Assembly (NCBI RefSeq): GCF_013170705.1
Contig: NZ_CP033334.1
Location: 6,363,501 to 6,427,500, forward strand
Direction of reading: 5' to 3'
From: Mesorhizobium loti
GTDB lineage: Bacteria > Pseudomonadota > Alphaproteobacteria > Rhizobiales > Rhizobiaceae
Length of the DNA: 64,000 nucleotides
Position 1 is the first letter of the stretch. Every line of letters begins with the position of its first letter. The notes beneath the pieces were generated by a model. It was not told the origin of the DNA. It made no database searches and worked only from the letters and a program-made list of their open reading frames with translations. This document shows, in pieces, positions 36,828 through 46,182 of the stretch. Position numbers and translations under genes: made by a program.

Positions 36828-37153
36828 GCTATACTGTGGATCGCTGCTTCCGATTCGGGCGGTGGACAGGTGTGGGTTCGTTCGGCCGCCCACCTCGTTT
36901 TGTGCCGTGTATGCCGGCTGCTCGGTCGCCTTGTTGGGCAGGCACGACCGATGAAGGCAGAATATCACCAGCCTGCGCCGTATGCGGCACGAACGCTTGA
37001 AAGAGCAGATCACGTAGCAGGCGGGCGAGTGTGGTTCGATGTGAGCGGTCGCGGCTGCGCGGAATCGACGATCCCAGTGAAGAGCATGACGCCTTCCTCC
37101 CCTGGATGGGCGAAAGCGCGGCACGCTGATGCTGACACTATGGTGACTGGGGT
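36828..37153. other. Gap between IS and hydroxylase gene
   Basis: About 325 bp, perhaps including the continuation of the DUF982-like gene near its left end. No other feature was recognised. Confidence 0.3.
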
Positions 37154-38341
37154 TCACCGCCTCAGCATGGCCGCAATGCCATGACGGACAAAGGGAAGAT
37201 GTTGGCCGAGGCGCAGCCCCACATGCCTTGCAAGCCGTGCCGCCGGATTCTCGCTTGAGTAGAGTCCGACGAGAATATTCGTAGCATGATAGAGCGGCGC
37301 CGCCGACAGGCGCAGTCGCCTTTCATATCTGTGCAGCATGTCGGGATCGGCAATGTCGCGACGGTCGCGCCACGCTGTCAGGATACCACGGGCGAGCTGC
37401 CTCTGGCCGCCGAGGCCGATGTTGAAGCCATGCGCGGTGACCGGGTGCATGCCGACGGCAGCGTCGCCGATCAATGCGGCGCCCGGCGCCCGGAACCTGT
37501 GCGCCCAGGTCGTGACCAACGGATAGATATGGCGTTGGCTTGCCAGGCTCATATTGCCGAGGCGGCCTCGACAGCGCTTCGTCAACCCCATCAGGAACAA
37601 CTCGTCGTCAAGGGCAAGCAGTCCGTCGGCCTCGTTAGAGGGCAAAGTCAAAAGCAGCGACGACACGCCTTTCGCGAGGGGCAACATCGCTACCGTCTGA
37701 TGGTGATCGAACCATTCGATCGCGATCTGGTGGTGGGGGCGCTCGTGCCTCACCCGGCAAATCAGCATCGAGTTGCCAAGCCGATTGATATCGGCGCCGA
37801 TGCCGAGCAGATCGCGGGTGGCGGAAAAACGCGAATCCGCGGCAACGAGAAGCCGAGCGGTCAGCCGCCTGCCATTGGAGAGCGTTATGACTGCTCCCTC
37901 GCGGCTGTTTGTTGCACGCACGACCGAGTGGCCGCACAGCAGCCGGGCATGGCCCTGCAAGCGGATGATCTTGAACAGGGCATCGCGGATCCGGCAATTC
38001 GGGACCAGAACGCCCAGTGGTTCCGCGGATCCGCCGGGAGAATCGAAACACAGCGCAAAAGGACTCGATCCGTTGAGGACGCGTGCGCCTTGAAGCGGTG
38101 ACTTGTCCGAAGCCGGGATAACATCCCAGGCGCCGAGCTCGCGAAGGATCCCAATCGAGGCGTGGGTGAGCGCGATCTCGCGACCGTCGAAAGCCGGACT
38201 TGCCAGTCTTTCCAGGGACTGCCCCTCGACAACCGCCAGTTTGAGCTCGCTGTGGGCAAGCGATGCGGCGAAGGAAAGTCCGACCGGCCCGGCGCCAACG
38301 ACGATGATGTCGAAGCTGTCGTCAAAGCCGGCCATCAGCAT
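37154..38341 (-). CDS. UbiH/UbiM-like FAD-dependent monooxygenase
   Basis: This 395-residue flavoprotein belongs to the UbiH/UbiF/COQ6 hydroxylases, which add hydroxyl groups to the ubiquinone ring; UbiM is the alphaproteobacterial branch with broad activity. The FAD-binding GxGxxG motif is DIIVVGAGPVGLSFAASLA near residue 11, the DG-type motif is RLLVAADSRFSATRD, and the second FAD motif is LIGDAAVGMHPVTAHGFNIG. The C-terminal membrane-associated region ends LRLGQHLPFVRHGIAAML. Extra ubiquinone capacity could matter for respiration at low oxygen in bacteroids, but that is inference. Neighbours give no operon context. Confidence 0.75.
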   Translation of the reverse strand: MLMAGFDDSFDIIVVGAGPVGLSFAASLAHSELKLAVVEGQSLERLASPAFDGREIALTHASIGILRELGAWDVIPASDKSPLQGARVLNGSSPFALCFDSPGGSAEPLGVLVPNCRIRDALFKIIRLQGHARLLCGHSVVRATNSREGAVITLSNGRRLTARLLVAADSRFSATRDLLGIGADINRLGNSMLICRVRHERPHHQIAIEWFDHHQTVAMLPLAKGVSSLLLTLPSNEADGLLALDDELFLMGLTKRCRGRLGNMSLASQRHIYPLVTTWAHRFRAPGAALIGDAAVGMHPVTAHGFNIGLGGQRQLARGILTAWRDRRDIADPDMLHRYERRLRLSAAPLYHATNILVGLYSSENPAARLARHVGLRLGQHLPFVRHGIAAMLRR

Positions 38342-39119
38342 GCCGCCAGCTCGTCGGCTATCTTGGTGAGATGCTGCTGGAATCGAGCCGCAGGTCGTGC
38401 ATCGATTGCGCTGCGATCCAGCGCCCGCCGCATCGCCTCAAGCGCGTTTCTCACATCGGTTCCTGGCCGGTGAAGCGTCATTTGCCCGCCATATGGTCTG
38501 GATTGTCAAGACGTTGGGAGCGACGAGCAGGCTGTCGGTCAGCCCATGCGTTTTCCCTTGTAGGACTGATCGATCAAACCACGCCGACAAAGGCATGGCC
38601 TTGATCTGGGTCAGTCGAGGCGCAACAGTCATGCGCCAGCTGACCCATGACGACGCCATGGCGCCAGCCAGCCCCAGGGAGAACCAGGCGCGTCTAGGGA
38701 AGGCTGTTTCAGGACTTTTGCGAGATCAGCAATGACCGGCTCGCCATGGAAACGCCGGCGCGAGGGCGGCGGGACACCGAAGCCGACTCCATCATCAGCC
38801 GTGGCGTGCGCAAAGGCTCGGTGCCCATATGGAAGCCGAGCGAGGCACGGTTCTTGTCGGCGTCGCAAGCCTGGCCGGTCGGAAAGCTCCACCAGACGCG
38901 TGTGGTGATCAGTTTCGCCTGTGCCCCCAGATTATGCTGGGCGATGTCGAGCAGCAGCGGGTCGCGCTGTATGGCGAGCGCTGCCTGGCATAAGGCTGCG
39001 TTCGAGATAATGGTCGCTGAGCAAGGGGTGCCGAAGCGGGCCTCTGCCTGCGCATGCTCACCGGCCAGGAATTCGAGACGGCGATCGAAGGCGTGCACCG
39101 GGCGAAGTGTGGAGAGCGG
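38342..39119. other. Gene-free stretch
   Basis: About 780 bp without a gene I can support. A plus-strand frame near 39055 (RMLTGQEFETAIEGVHRAKC) looks like part of a real protein but I do not recognise it; the rest is broken. Confidence 0.3.
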
Positions 39120-39320
39120 TTGATCTGGACGGATATGTGCGCGACGAGATTGTCCAGACGTGTCGCAACACCAAGGCCGCCAGGCGCCTGCTGACGCGAT
39201 CTCTGAAGAAGGGGGTCTGCCGCCAAAGCGTATGATCACCGATAAAATTGCGCTCCTACAGGGCGGCCCAACGCCAGATCATGCCGAACGTGGAACACCG
39301 CTCGCACACAAATTCGGATC
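39120..39320 (+). mobile_element. IS6-family transposase fragment
   Basis: With one frameshift the segment reads NTKAARRLLTRSLKKG, then LPPKRMITDKL, YRAAQRQIMPNVEHRSH. This is the typical C-terminal part of an IS6-family transposase (RRxTKAAKRLLxRLLKKQGxxPKRMITDKLxSY). Both ends of the element are missing. Confidence 0.65.
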
Positions 39321-39493
39321 CATCGACGCCAGGCAATGGCCGCGTGGGAAGCCGTGGGTGCACGGCCTGCCTGAAAAGCGCGGTGTCGGCCTCCCGCGGG
39401 CACATTTCAAACGACGTGACAACGCCATGTCCTGCCATCGCAGAGCGCATCCTCTCCCGACGAGCAGGACTTGGTCATCTCTGTTGGCGGGTT

Positions 39494-39509
39494 TGTCGAG
39501 TTCGCGACA
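39494..39509 (+). promoter_or_regulatory. NifA upstream activator site (TGT-N10-ACA), peptide exporter operon
   Basis: TGTCGAGTTCGCGACA matches the NifA consensus exactly. It lies about 91 bp upstream of a sigma-54-like element, the usual distance. An exact TGT-N10-ACA occurs by chance about once per 4 kb, so the pairing matters more than the site alone. Confidence 0.55.
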
Positions 39510-39599
39510 CGGCGATGTTCGGCCCGGCGTGCGGCCGCGCTCTCAATTAAGCGATTGAATCAAAGGCAATAAGCGCCGTTCACAGGTTTCCTGTGCAGT

Positions 39600-39615
39600 T
39601 GGCACGTCTCTTGAT
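39600..39615 (+). promoter_or_regulatory. Sigma-54-like -24/-12 promoter, peptide exporter operon
   Basis: TGGCACGTCTCTTGAT matches the consensus TGGCACG-N4-TTGCW except for A in place of C in the -12 element, which may weaken it. The predicted start near 39625 leaves a leader of ~75 nt to the first peptide gene. Confidence 0.5.
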
Positions 39616-39699
39616 GTTCTCGTTATGCGGCGGCACACGCCGCTGACCGTGCACTACTGATTCATCCTCTTATCTTGAGTTCTAGGAAAGGAGAAACCA

Positions 39700-39864
39700 A
39701 TGAAGTCGGAAATGTCAGCTTATGGTGTGACCGAATTGGCTCCCGAAGAAGCATCTAAAATTGCGGGAGGGATGTTTTGGGCAATAGCTTTCGCGATTTT
39801 GGGGACGTTAGGCCTTGCGCTTGTTTGTATAGGTGCAAAAATCCTCGACGAAAAAATCCACTGA
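39700..39864 (+). CDS. Double-glycine-leader peptide 1 (bacteriocin-like precursor)
   Basis: A 54-residue precursor with a strong ribosome site (AGGAAAGGAG, 7 bp upstream). The leader MKSEMSAYGV, TELAPEEASKIAGG has the double-glycine signature (EL..EE..I.GG) recognised by C39 peptidases of ABC exporters. Cleavage after Gly24 would release a 30-residue, very hydrophobic core beginning MFWAIAFAIL with one cysteine and a charged tail (KILDEKIH). A class-IIb bacteriocin or membrane-active signal is plausible. It is followed by a sister peptide with a nearly identical leader, then HlyD and C39-ABC genes. Confidence 0.75.
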   Translation: MKSEMSAYGVTELAPEEASKIAGGMFWAIAFAILGTLGLALVCIGAKILDEKIH

Positions 39865-39898
39865 TTCACCCTCACATTTGAGATAGGAAAGTAAAGCA

Positions 39899-40057
39899 AT
39901 GAAATCAGACCTGTCGTCTTATGATGTGACCGAATTGACTCCTGAAGAGGCTTCAGCAATTTCAGGAGGGTTTTGGCAACTAATTTGGGCAGCTGTTACG
40001 CTGATAGCCTTTGTAGCTGCAAGCGTAGGGGAAGCGATAGTACGCCAGAAACATTGA
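39899..40057 (+). CDS. Double-glycine-leader peptide 2 (bacteriocin-like precursor)
   Basis: A 52-residue precursor 34 bp after peptide 1, with AGGAAAG before the ATG. The leader MKSDLSSYDV, TELTPEEASAISGG shares about 16 of 24 positions with peptide 1. Cleavage would release a 28-residue core beginning FWQLIWAAVTL and ending in a basic tail (AIVRQKH). Both cores are single hydrophobic helices with an aromatic FW near the start, as in two-peptide bacteriocins that pair in a membrane. No obvious immunity gene is present, so self-signalling or host signalling is an alternative. Confidence 0.75.
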   Translation: MKSDLSSYDVTELTPEEASAISGGFWQLIWAAVTLIAFVAASVGEAIVRQKH

Positions 40058-40078
40058 ACGTAAGTACCAGCCAGACAA

Positions 40079-41260
40079 ATGCTTCATACTGAAGATAGAT
40101 CAGCAGTTCCCCTTTCTTCTGAAATAGCCTGCTACACCGCAGAGAGCATCCTCTCTCGCCGATCAGGGCGATCTTTGGCCATCTACAAGGTGGTTGTGCT
40201 CTCTGTGGTTGCGGCATTGTTGTCGTTGCCGTTTATTACCATATCGGTGTCTGTCCAAAGTGCCGGTATCATTCGCCCCACCGTCGAGAAGACGCCCTTG
40301 GTCGCGCCCGTCTCCGGACGCATCTCCCGCATCCTTGCCGCTGAAAACGATCTGGTTGCCCAGGGGCAAGAGATCCTCGCCCTCGATGATGGGGTGGTTG
40401 AGGAAAAGCTCAGGGCGCTTACAGGCGATATTCGCGCAAAGAGCGATTTTGCCCGTGACCTCGAAACCCTGATCTCCTCCGGCACGCAAGCCAAGGACCC
40501 GATCCGCCTCTTGACCGAGACCGCCACGGCCGAGCGCGCCCATTTCCTGAACCTTGTGCGGGAGAACCAGTATGACCGCGGTCATGCGGCTGCGGAACTT
40601 CAGCGTGCCAAGCGACTGCTCTCCGCTGCTGTAGCACCGGCAAAGGCCGTTGAGGAAAAGGCCTTCGCACTTCAGAACGTTGAGATCCAGGGCGAGATCC
40701 TCGCCCGGCGCAAATTCGCCGAATGGAACCAGCAGCTGTCCGACGTTAACCTGCGCCTTGAGGAACTCACGGCCGCCTTGCATCAGCTTGAGAGCGAACG
40801 GGACCTGACTCTCATTCGAGCCCCCGTATCAGGCGCTCTCGAGCAATTCTCGGGCCTCACTTCCAGCAGCTACGTCCAGGCCGGGCAAACCGTCGCTTGG
40901 GTTTCGCCGGATGGTGAACTGGTGGCGGAAATCTTCGTTTCTCCCAACGACATCGGCTTTGTGCGCCCCGGCCAGTCGGTGCGTCTGCAAGTGGATGCCT
41001 TCAACTACAATCAATGGGGTGTCATTGACGCGACGGTGCTCGACGTGGCGCACGACTTCACGCTGCACGACGGCAGGCCGGCCTTCAAGGTCCGCTGCGC
41101 GCTCTCTCGCCGCCATCTCGCCCTCAAGCACGGGGTCATCGGTAACCTGAAGAAAGGCATGACCGTGCGGGCCCGCTTCCTCCTGGGCGACCGCACTGTC
41201 CTGGAACTCCTGTACAACGAGGTCGACGATTGGCTCAATCCGCTCCTGGCGAGCCACTGA
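40079..41260 (+). CDS. HlyD-family membrane fusion protein of peptide exporter
   Basis: This 393-residue periplasmic adaptor links an inner-membrane ABC exporter to the outer membrane. It has a short cytosolic N-terminus, one membrane helix at about residues 36-57 (VVVLSVVAALLSLPFITISV), a biotinyl-lipoyl-like hairpin (TPLVAPVSGRISRILAAEND), a coiled coil at ~110-250, and a beta-barrel part (GELVAEIFVSPNDIGFVRPG). It starts 21 bp after peptide 2 and is 30 bp before the exporter, so the four genes form one operon. An outer-membrane TolC-type partner is not encoded here. Confidence 0.88.
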   Translation: MLHTEDRSAVPLSSEIACYTAESILSRRSGRSLAIYKVVVLSVVAALLSLPFITISVSVQSAGIIRPTVEKTPLVAPVSGRISRILAAENDLVAQGQEILALDDGVVEEKLRALTGDIRAKSDFARDLETLISSGTQAKDPIRLLTETATAERAHFLNLVRENQYDRGHAAAELQRAKRLLSAAVAPAKAVEEKAFALQNVEIQGEILARRKFAEWNQQLSDVNLRLEELTAALHQLESERDLTLIRAPVSGALEQFSGLTSSSYVQAGQTVAWVSPDGELVAEIFVSPNDIGFVRPGQSVRLQVDAFNYNQWGVIDATVLDVAHDFTLHDGRPAFKVRCALSRRHLALKHGVIGNLKKGMTVRARFLLGDRTVLELLYNEVDDWLNPLLASH

Positions 41261-41290
41261 TTCTCCATTCCAAACAGTCAGCGAGCCGCT

Positions 41291-43447
41291 ATGTCGAGCA
41301 AGATCATCAAGTTCAAGCAGCGCGACATCACCGATTGCGGTGCCGCCAGCCTTGCTTCTGTCGCGGCCTTCTATGGCTACAAGCTGCCATTGTCGCGTAT
41401 CCGACAGTATGCCTCGACCGGCCGCTCCGGCACCACTGTGCTGGGCCTCATGGAAGCGGCCCGGAAGCTGGGCTTCGTTGCCAAGGGGGTAAAGGGTGGC
41501 TTCGACAGCCTATACAAGATCCCCAAGCCCGCCATCGCGCATGTCGTCGTCAGCGAGGTTCTGCATCACTTCGTCGTAGTCCAGGAGATCAACGCCAGGT
41601 GGGTCATCGTCATGGACCCAGCCTATGGTGAAATCCGCAAGCTGGCGCACGCGGAATTCAAAAAGCAATGGACTGGCGCCCTGGTGCTCCTGGTTCCCGC
41701 AGACACCTTCAAGCGCCGCGACGAGACCACCTCACCCCTGGGTCGTTTCGCGCGTCTGCTTGCGCCACACAAGGCGGCGATGGCGCAGGCTCTCGCGGGG
41801 GCGCTGGTGACGACGATCCTTGGCCTCTCGACTGCCATTTACGTGCAGAAGATCGTCGACCATGTGATTACAGCGGGCAACCGCAATCTGCTCAACCTGA
41901 TGAGCGTCGCCATGCTCTTGATCCTGGTTGTGCAGATCCTGATCAATCTCCTCAGAAACCGGCTCGTCCTGCAAACGGGGCAGAAGATCGACGTCCACCT
42001 GATCCTCGGCTACTACAATCATATCCTAAGCCTGCCTCAGAAGTTCTTCGACAGCATGCGCATGGGCGAAATCATTTCCCGTATGAATGACGCGGTGAAG
42101 ATCAGGAGCTTCCTGAACGACGTCTCGATCAACATGTTCGTTGACGTGCTAACGGTACTGTTCTCGTTGGGGCTGATGTTCATCTACTCGTGGAAGATCG
42201 CCTTGGTCGTGGCGGTTTCCATCCCTTTGTACCTCTCGGTCTATTGGATCATCAACCGGCTGAACAGGATTCGCCAGCGCGCCGTAATGGAGAACGCTGC
42301 CGAACTGGAGACACAACTGGTGGAATCACTCGGAGCTGTCTCCACAATCAAGATCTCCGGCATGGAGAGCTTCGCCAACTTCAAGGTGGAGACCCGCTTC
42401 ATCAAGATGCTGCACTCCGTCTACAGCTCCGGCCTGATCTCGATCTTCGGGGACAGCACCTCGACATTCCTCGCGACTTTATTCACCATCGTGCTGATGT
42501 GGTTCGGAACGACACTTGCCCTCGATCAAACCGTCACGCCTGGCGAATTACTCTCCTGCTATACCTTGCTAGGCTATATCACCCGGCCGATTGCCAGTCT
42601 GATCCAGACCAACCGGATCGTTCAGGATGCTTTTGTCGCAGCCGATCGCCTGTTCGAGATCTTCGACCTGGAGCCGGAAAGCGGTGGCGGCATCGATGCA
42701 GACAAATCCGACATTGGCGACATCCACCTGGAGAAGGTCACGTTCCGATATGGTAGCCAGTTCGAGCTTTTCCAGGATCTTAGCGGCACCTTCCGCCGGG
42801 GGGAAATGACAGCAGTGGTGGGGGAAAGCGGCTCGGGCAAGAGCACCCTTGCGGCGCTGCTGCAGAATGTCTACCCGCTTGAGGGTGGATACATCCGGAT
42901 CGGCCGTTATGCCCTCCAGGACCTGTCGACCGTATCCCTGCGCAAGGTTGTCGCTGCGGTGCCGCAATCGATCGATGTGTTCTCGGGCTCGGTGATCGAC
43001 AACATCGCCCTTGGCGAGTTCGAGCCGGACATCGAAAAGATCCTCCGAATCTGCGATCAAATAGGGCTGCGGGAGGTGATCGAGCGCTGGCCCGGTGGCT
43101 TCCAGGCCTATCTAGGCGAAAACGGTGTACGCCTCTCCGGGGGCGAGAAGCAGCGCCTTTCGTTGGCTCGGGCTCTGTACCGGGATCCGGAGATCCTGAT
43201 CCTCGACGAAGCCACCTCCTCTCTCGACTCGGTCGCCGAGGCGTTTGTCCTGCGAGTGGTTGAGGATCTGCGTCGGGGCGGCAAGACCATCGTCATCATC
43301 TCTCATCGACTCAGCACCATCCGTTGCGCCGACAAAATAGTGGTCTTGGACAAGGGGCGGGTTGTTGCGGAGGGGAGGCATGCTGATCTGCTGACAGCTG
43401 AAGGCGCTTACGCTCGCTTGTGGCGGGCGCAAACCGGATCCGGCTAA
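41291..43447 (+). CDS. Peptidase-containing ABC exporter (C39 PCAT)
   Basis: This 718-residue protein both cuts double-glycine leaders and exports the released peptide. The N-terminal C39 peptidase has Cys16 in QRDITDCGAASLASVAAFYG, His93 in VLHHFVVVQEI and Asp109 in VMDPAYG. Six membrane helices span about residues 155-440. The ATPase domain has Walker A GESGSGKST, signature VRLSGGEKQRLSLARAL, Walker B ILILDEATSSLDS and the H-loop ISHRLST. The full set of catalytic residues argues for an active maturase-exporter. Its obvious substrates are the two GG-leader peptides upstream. Confidence 0.93.
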   Translation: MSSKIIKFKQRDITDCGAASLASVAAFYGYKLPLSRIRQYASTGRSGTTVLGLMEAARKLGFVAKGVKGGFDSLYKIPKPAIAHVVVSEVLHHFVVVQEINARWVIVMDPAYGEIRKLAHAEFKKQWTGALVLLVPADTFKRRDETTSPLGRFARLLAPHKAAMAQALAGALVTTILGLSTAIYVQKIVDHVITAGNRNLLNLMSVAMLLILVVQILINLLRNRLVLQTGQKIDVHLILGYYNHILSLPQKFFDSMRMGEIISRMNDAVKIRSFLNDVSINMFVDVLTVLFSLGLMFIYSWKIALVVAVSIPLYLSVYWIINRLNRIRQRAVMENAAELETQLVESLGAVSTIKISGMESFANFKVETRFIKMLHSVYSSGLISIFGDSTSTFLATLFTIVLMWFGTTLALDQTVTPGELLSCYTLLGYITRPIASLIQTNRIVQDAFVAADRLFEIFDLEPESGGGIDADKSDIGDIHLEKVTFRYGSQFELFQDLSGTFRRGEMTAVVGESGSGKSTLAALLQNVYPLEGGYIRIGRYALQDLSTVSLRKVVAAVPQSIDVFSGSVIDNIALGEFEPDIEKILRICDQIGLREVIERWPGGFQAYLGENGVRLSGGEKQRLSLARALYRDPEILILDEATSSLDSVAEAFVLRVVEDLRRGGKTIVIISHRLSTIRCADKIVVLDKGRVVAEGRHADLLTAEGAYARLWRAQTGSG

Positions 43448-44376
43448 ACAGCTTCAGGCAGGGGGCACGGCAGAATTTTGGGACAGTGAGACATAGAACA
43501 GCAGCGGCGAATGTATGTATATCGCCGTCGCCTGGTTTCAACCTTGTGGGTGTGCCGCGGTCGGCCATATCTTTCAAAGTGAAGATGCGAGTTCATGTTT
43601 TGGGCGCCACGGAGCGTCCGAAAATTGTAGCTTATTTGGGCCTCAATACCTTTGCCCGAAACTTGTCGCATATTTTGGACATGCCCATAGTTGGGCTCGA
43701 TACCGACCTTCGCTCGCGCCTGCTTGCTCGGATCTGAGACCGGAGAGGCCGCGCTCGGCGATCTCGATCTTGGCGCCGATTGTGGGCGGCAGGCACGAAT
43801 GTCTTTCGACCATCCCGACCATGACCTCGCCTCAGGGGTCCCGGGCAGGTTCGCAATCGCGCCCGCTCCCCCGAGGAGACGGCATTTCCTGATGTATGAA
43901 ACTCGGCCGGACGAGCCCGCAAAGCAGCCCGTCCGAGCGCAGCGCCTCCACGACGTCCTGGCAATTGACGGCGGCAAACATCGTGTCGTGGGCTTTTGCG
44001 ACATTCGAGCCGGCTTTGCCCCACGCCAGTGCACCTTTCGGCCGGCATGGTGGGGGCGAGTACAAACGTCGGTAGCGGCGCGACATACTGGCGGTGCGCG
44101 CGATGGGCTCGAGGCTGGCGGCGCCAGATTTGTCAGAGTTCGAAGGGGTCATGAAGGTCCACAGCTATGGATGCGATATCGAAGAAGCACCGGGTCTCAC
44201 TGCTTCGTCGCTGGTATCCAAGCCCGATTCCGAGGCGGAAGACCCGTCGGATTTTGTGCACGATTAGGCTTCTCGCATGCCAAATGCTGTTCGGATCGCC
44301 GTGCGCGTCAGCCAATATTCCAGCGGCAGGCAATCGGGGCGGCGGCACTCGAAGGAGCCGCCGCCCGGCTTGGCAC
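43448..44376. other. Gene-free stretch after the peptide exporter
   Basis: About 930 bp without a gene I can support. A minus-strand frame (RRYRRLYSPPPCRPKGALAW, then VEALRSDGLLCGLVRPSF) looks protein-like but matches nothing I know and is broken. This is the right-hand junction between symbiotic cargo and ICE backbone. Confidence 0.35.
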
Positions 44377-46107
44377 CTATTCGCGGACGAACAGCGACTG
44401 GACCCTGGCCCATTGATCGGCGGTGCGGAAGCCGCCGCGTTTCGTGTAGCTTTCGGCGGGGAATTTCATCCAGCGCGGCAGCCAGTTGTCGATTTTCTCG
44501 CGGCCGTTCTCGCCCGCGAGGCAATCGCGGATGATTTTCTTTTGCGTCTTGACCTTCTCGGCGACATTGCCGTCGGCCACATGCTTGCCGCCGAGATCGG
44601 CCAGCATCGAATTGGCGATCTCCCTGTCGCGCAGCAGGTCGAAGAAGGCGTCGTCCGGTTGCCACCACGCACCCATGTCGATGCCCAGATGGTTGCCGAG
44701 CGCCTCGACGACGGCGCTGCCGGCTTCGAGCGTCTCGGCCATGACAAGGCTGAGAACGCGCATGACGTCGTCGTCGCAAAGTGCCAGCAAACGGGCGAAG
44801 ACGGCGGCGAGGGCAAAGGCGTCGCCATTGCCGCCGGCTATCGCGCCGTCCTCGTCGGCCTGTCCAAGCAGCGCAAGAACCTCGCGCCGTCTATCGGCGA
44901 ATGCGGCTTCGGCCTTGCAGCCGGCTATACTAGCGGCGGTAGCCTCGTTGGCGGTGCGCTGCGGCTCGCGGCGAACCTGCCACAGGCCCGACCCGGTGAT
45001 GGCATGCGCCACCATCAGGCGCAGCGCGACACAAGGATGGTCGAGCATGGCGCTACGCACGGCGCCGTGGCGGTGCAGATCGACATAGTTCTGCATCGGC
45101 AAGGTGAGTTCCGGCCGCGACGGTTTGGCGGGGGTTTCATCGGGCTCGCCGCCCTCGCCTTGCGCGCGGGCGCGGCGGGCCTCCTTGCGCGACAGCCAGC
45201 CCTCGTGGCACTCGACCGCGCCGCGATGCGAGACTGAGATGAAGACCTTGCCGCCCCTCTTCCTCGGCGTCTTTTCGTGGTCCCAGGACTGGAAATGCTG
45301 CCCCGGCTCGAGCACGGTCACCTCGGGCCAGCCGGCTTCCAGATAGGCGTCGCGTCTGGCGGCGATGGTCTCGTTCTGCTTTTGCCAGAACAGGTCGGCA
45401 TCGGCGAAATAGCTCTCCTCGCCGAACAGGTCACAGACGATCAGGCCGGGATACTCCTCGATGGGGAACAGCGCGACCTTGGTGGAAATCGACTGGCCGC
45501 CGAACAGCCATTGCTTCAACTGGTGACCGCGCGGCGCGTATTGCTGCGGATCGGCATAAAGCGCCAGCCAGTCCTTCTGCTGCGCCTTGGAAGCCATGGT
45601 CAGATGGCGCGCCGTCTCGGCGTCGATGTCCTCGCGCCGATAGGCCTCGCGGATCTTGGGAAGCAAGTCGCCGAGCGCCAGAATGCGTTTGACCAGGAGC
45701 TCGGTGATGCCGAAAGTGGCGGCGATGTCGGCAACGCCGCGGCCCTCCTTGATCAGCCGCGAAAACGTCTCCCACTGCGACACTTCGTCGGGATCGAGCC
45801 GGGCGAAGTTCTCGATCAGCGAGGCCTCGAGCGCGCCGGCGTCGTCGCCGTCTTCCATGACGGCGCAGGGCAAGGCATTGCGCTGGCCGCGCTCGTCGGC
45901 GAGCGACTTCGCGGCGAAATAGCGCCGCCGCCCGGCGACGATCTCGAAGCCTTCCGGCGTGCCGTTGGGCCGCACCAGAAGCGGCACCAGGACGCCGCGC
46001 GCGCGAACCGACGGCAGGATGTCCGACACGTCGGGCGCGCGTTTGGAATGGCGCATGTTGAGCGCGGAAATGCTGAGCCGGTCGAGGGGAATGTGGGCAA
46101 GCTGCAT
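44377..46107 (-). CDS. ParB-like partition/nuclease-domain protein of the ICE
   Basis: This 576-residue protein has a ParB/Srx-type N-terminal domain: IPLDRLSISALNMRHSKRAP, then GVLVPLLVRPNG, GFEIVAGRRRYFAAKSL, ALEASLIENFARLDPDEVSQ, and a helix-turn-helix (GVADIAATFGITELLVKRIL). The long C-terminal part is the rhizobial/plasmid-type extension ending PAESYTKRGGFRTADQW. Such proteins sit with DUF2958, ardC and DUF736 genes on alphaproteobacterial ICEs and plasmids and may stabilise the excised element. Its 3' third has a diverged, broken paralogue at 8115-8447. Confidence 0.85.
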   Translation of the reverse strand: MQLAHIPLDRLSISALNMRHSKRAPDVSDILPSVRARGVLVPLLVRPNGTPEGFEIVAGRRRYFAAKSLADERGQRNALPCAVMEDGDDAGALEASLIENFARLDPDEVSQWETFSRLIKEGRGVADIAATFGITELLVKRILALGDLLPKIREAYRREDIDAETARHLTMASKAQQKDWLALYADPQQYAPRGHQLKQWLFGGQSISTKVALFPIEEYPGLIVCDLFGEESYFADADLFWQKQNETIAARRDAYLEAGWPEVTVLEPGQHFQSWDHEKTPRKRGGKVFISVSHRGAVECHEGWLSRKEARRARAQGEGGEPDETPAKPSRPELTLPMQNYVDLHRHGAVRSAMLDHPCVALRLMVAHAITGSGLWQVRREPQRTANEATAASIAGCKAEAAFADRRREVLALLGQADEDGAIAGGNGDAFALAAVFARLLALCDDDVMRVLSLVMAETLEAGSAVVEALGNHLGIDMGAWWQPDDAFFDLLRDREIANSMLADLGGKHVADGNVAEKVKTQKKIIRDCLAGENGREKIDNWLPRWMKFPAESYTKRGGFRTADQWARVQSLFVRE

Positions 46108-46182
46108 GGTTGGTCTCCTTCAGTCTGGGGTTGAGTTGCCCGCCGCGAGGCCGCAGGCCGAGCGGGGGACGGTTTTCCGCGC

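Noticed and set aside
37286..38101. 271-residue plus-strand frame opposite the UbiM-like gene
   Set aside because: Shadow of a gene with clear FAD-binding motifs.
45277..46134. 285-residue plus-strand frame opposite parB
   Set aside because: Shadow of the ParB domain coding sequence.
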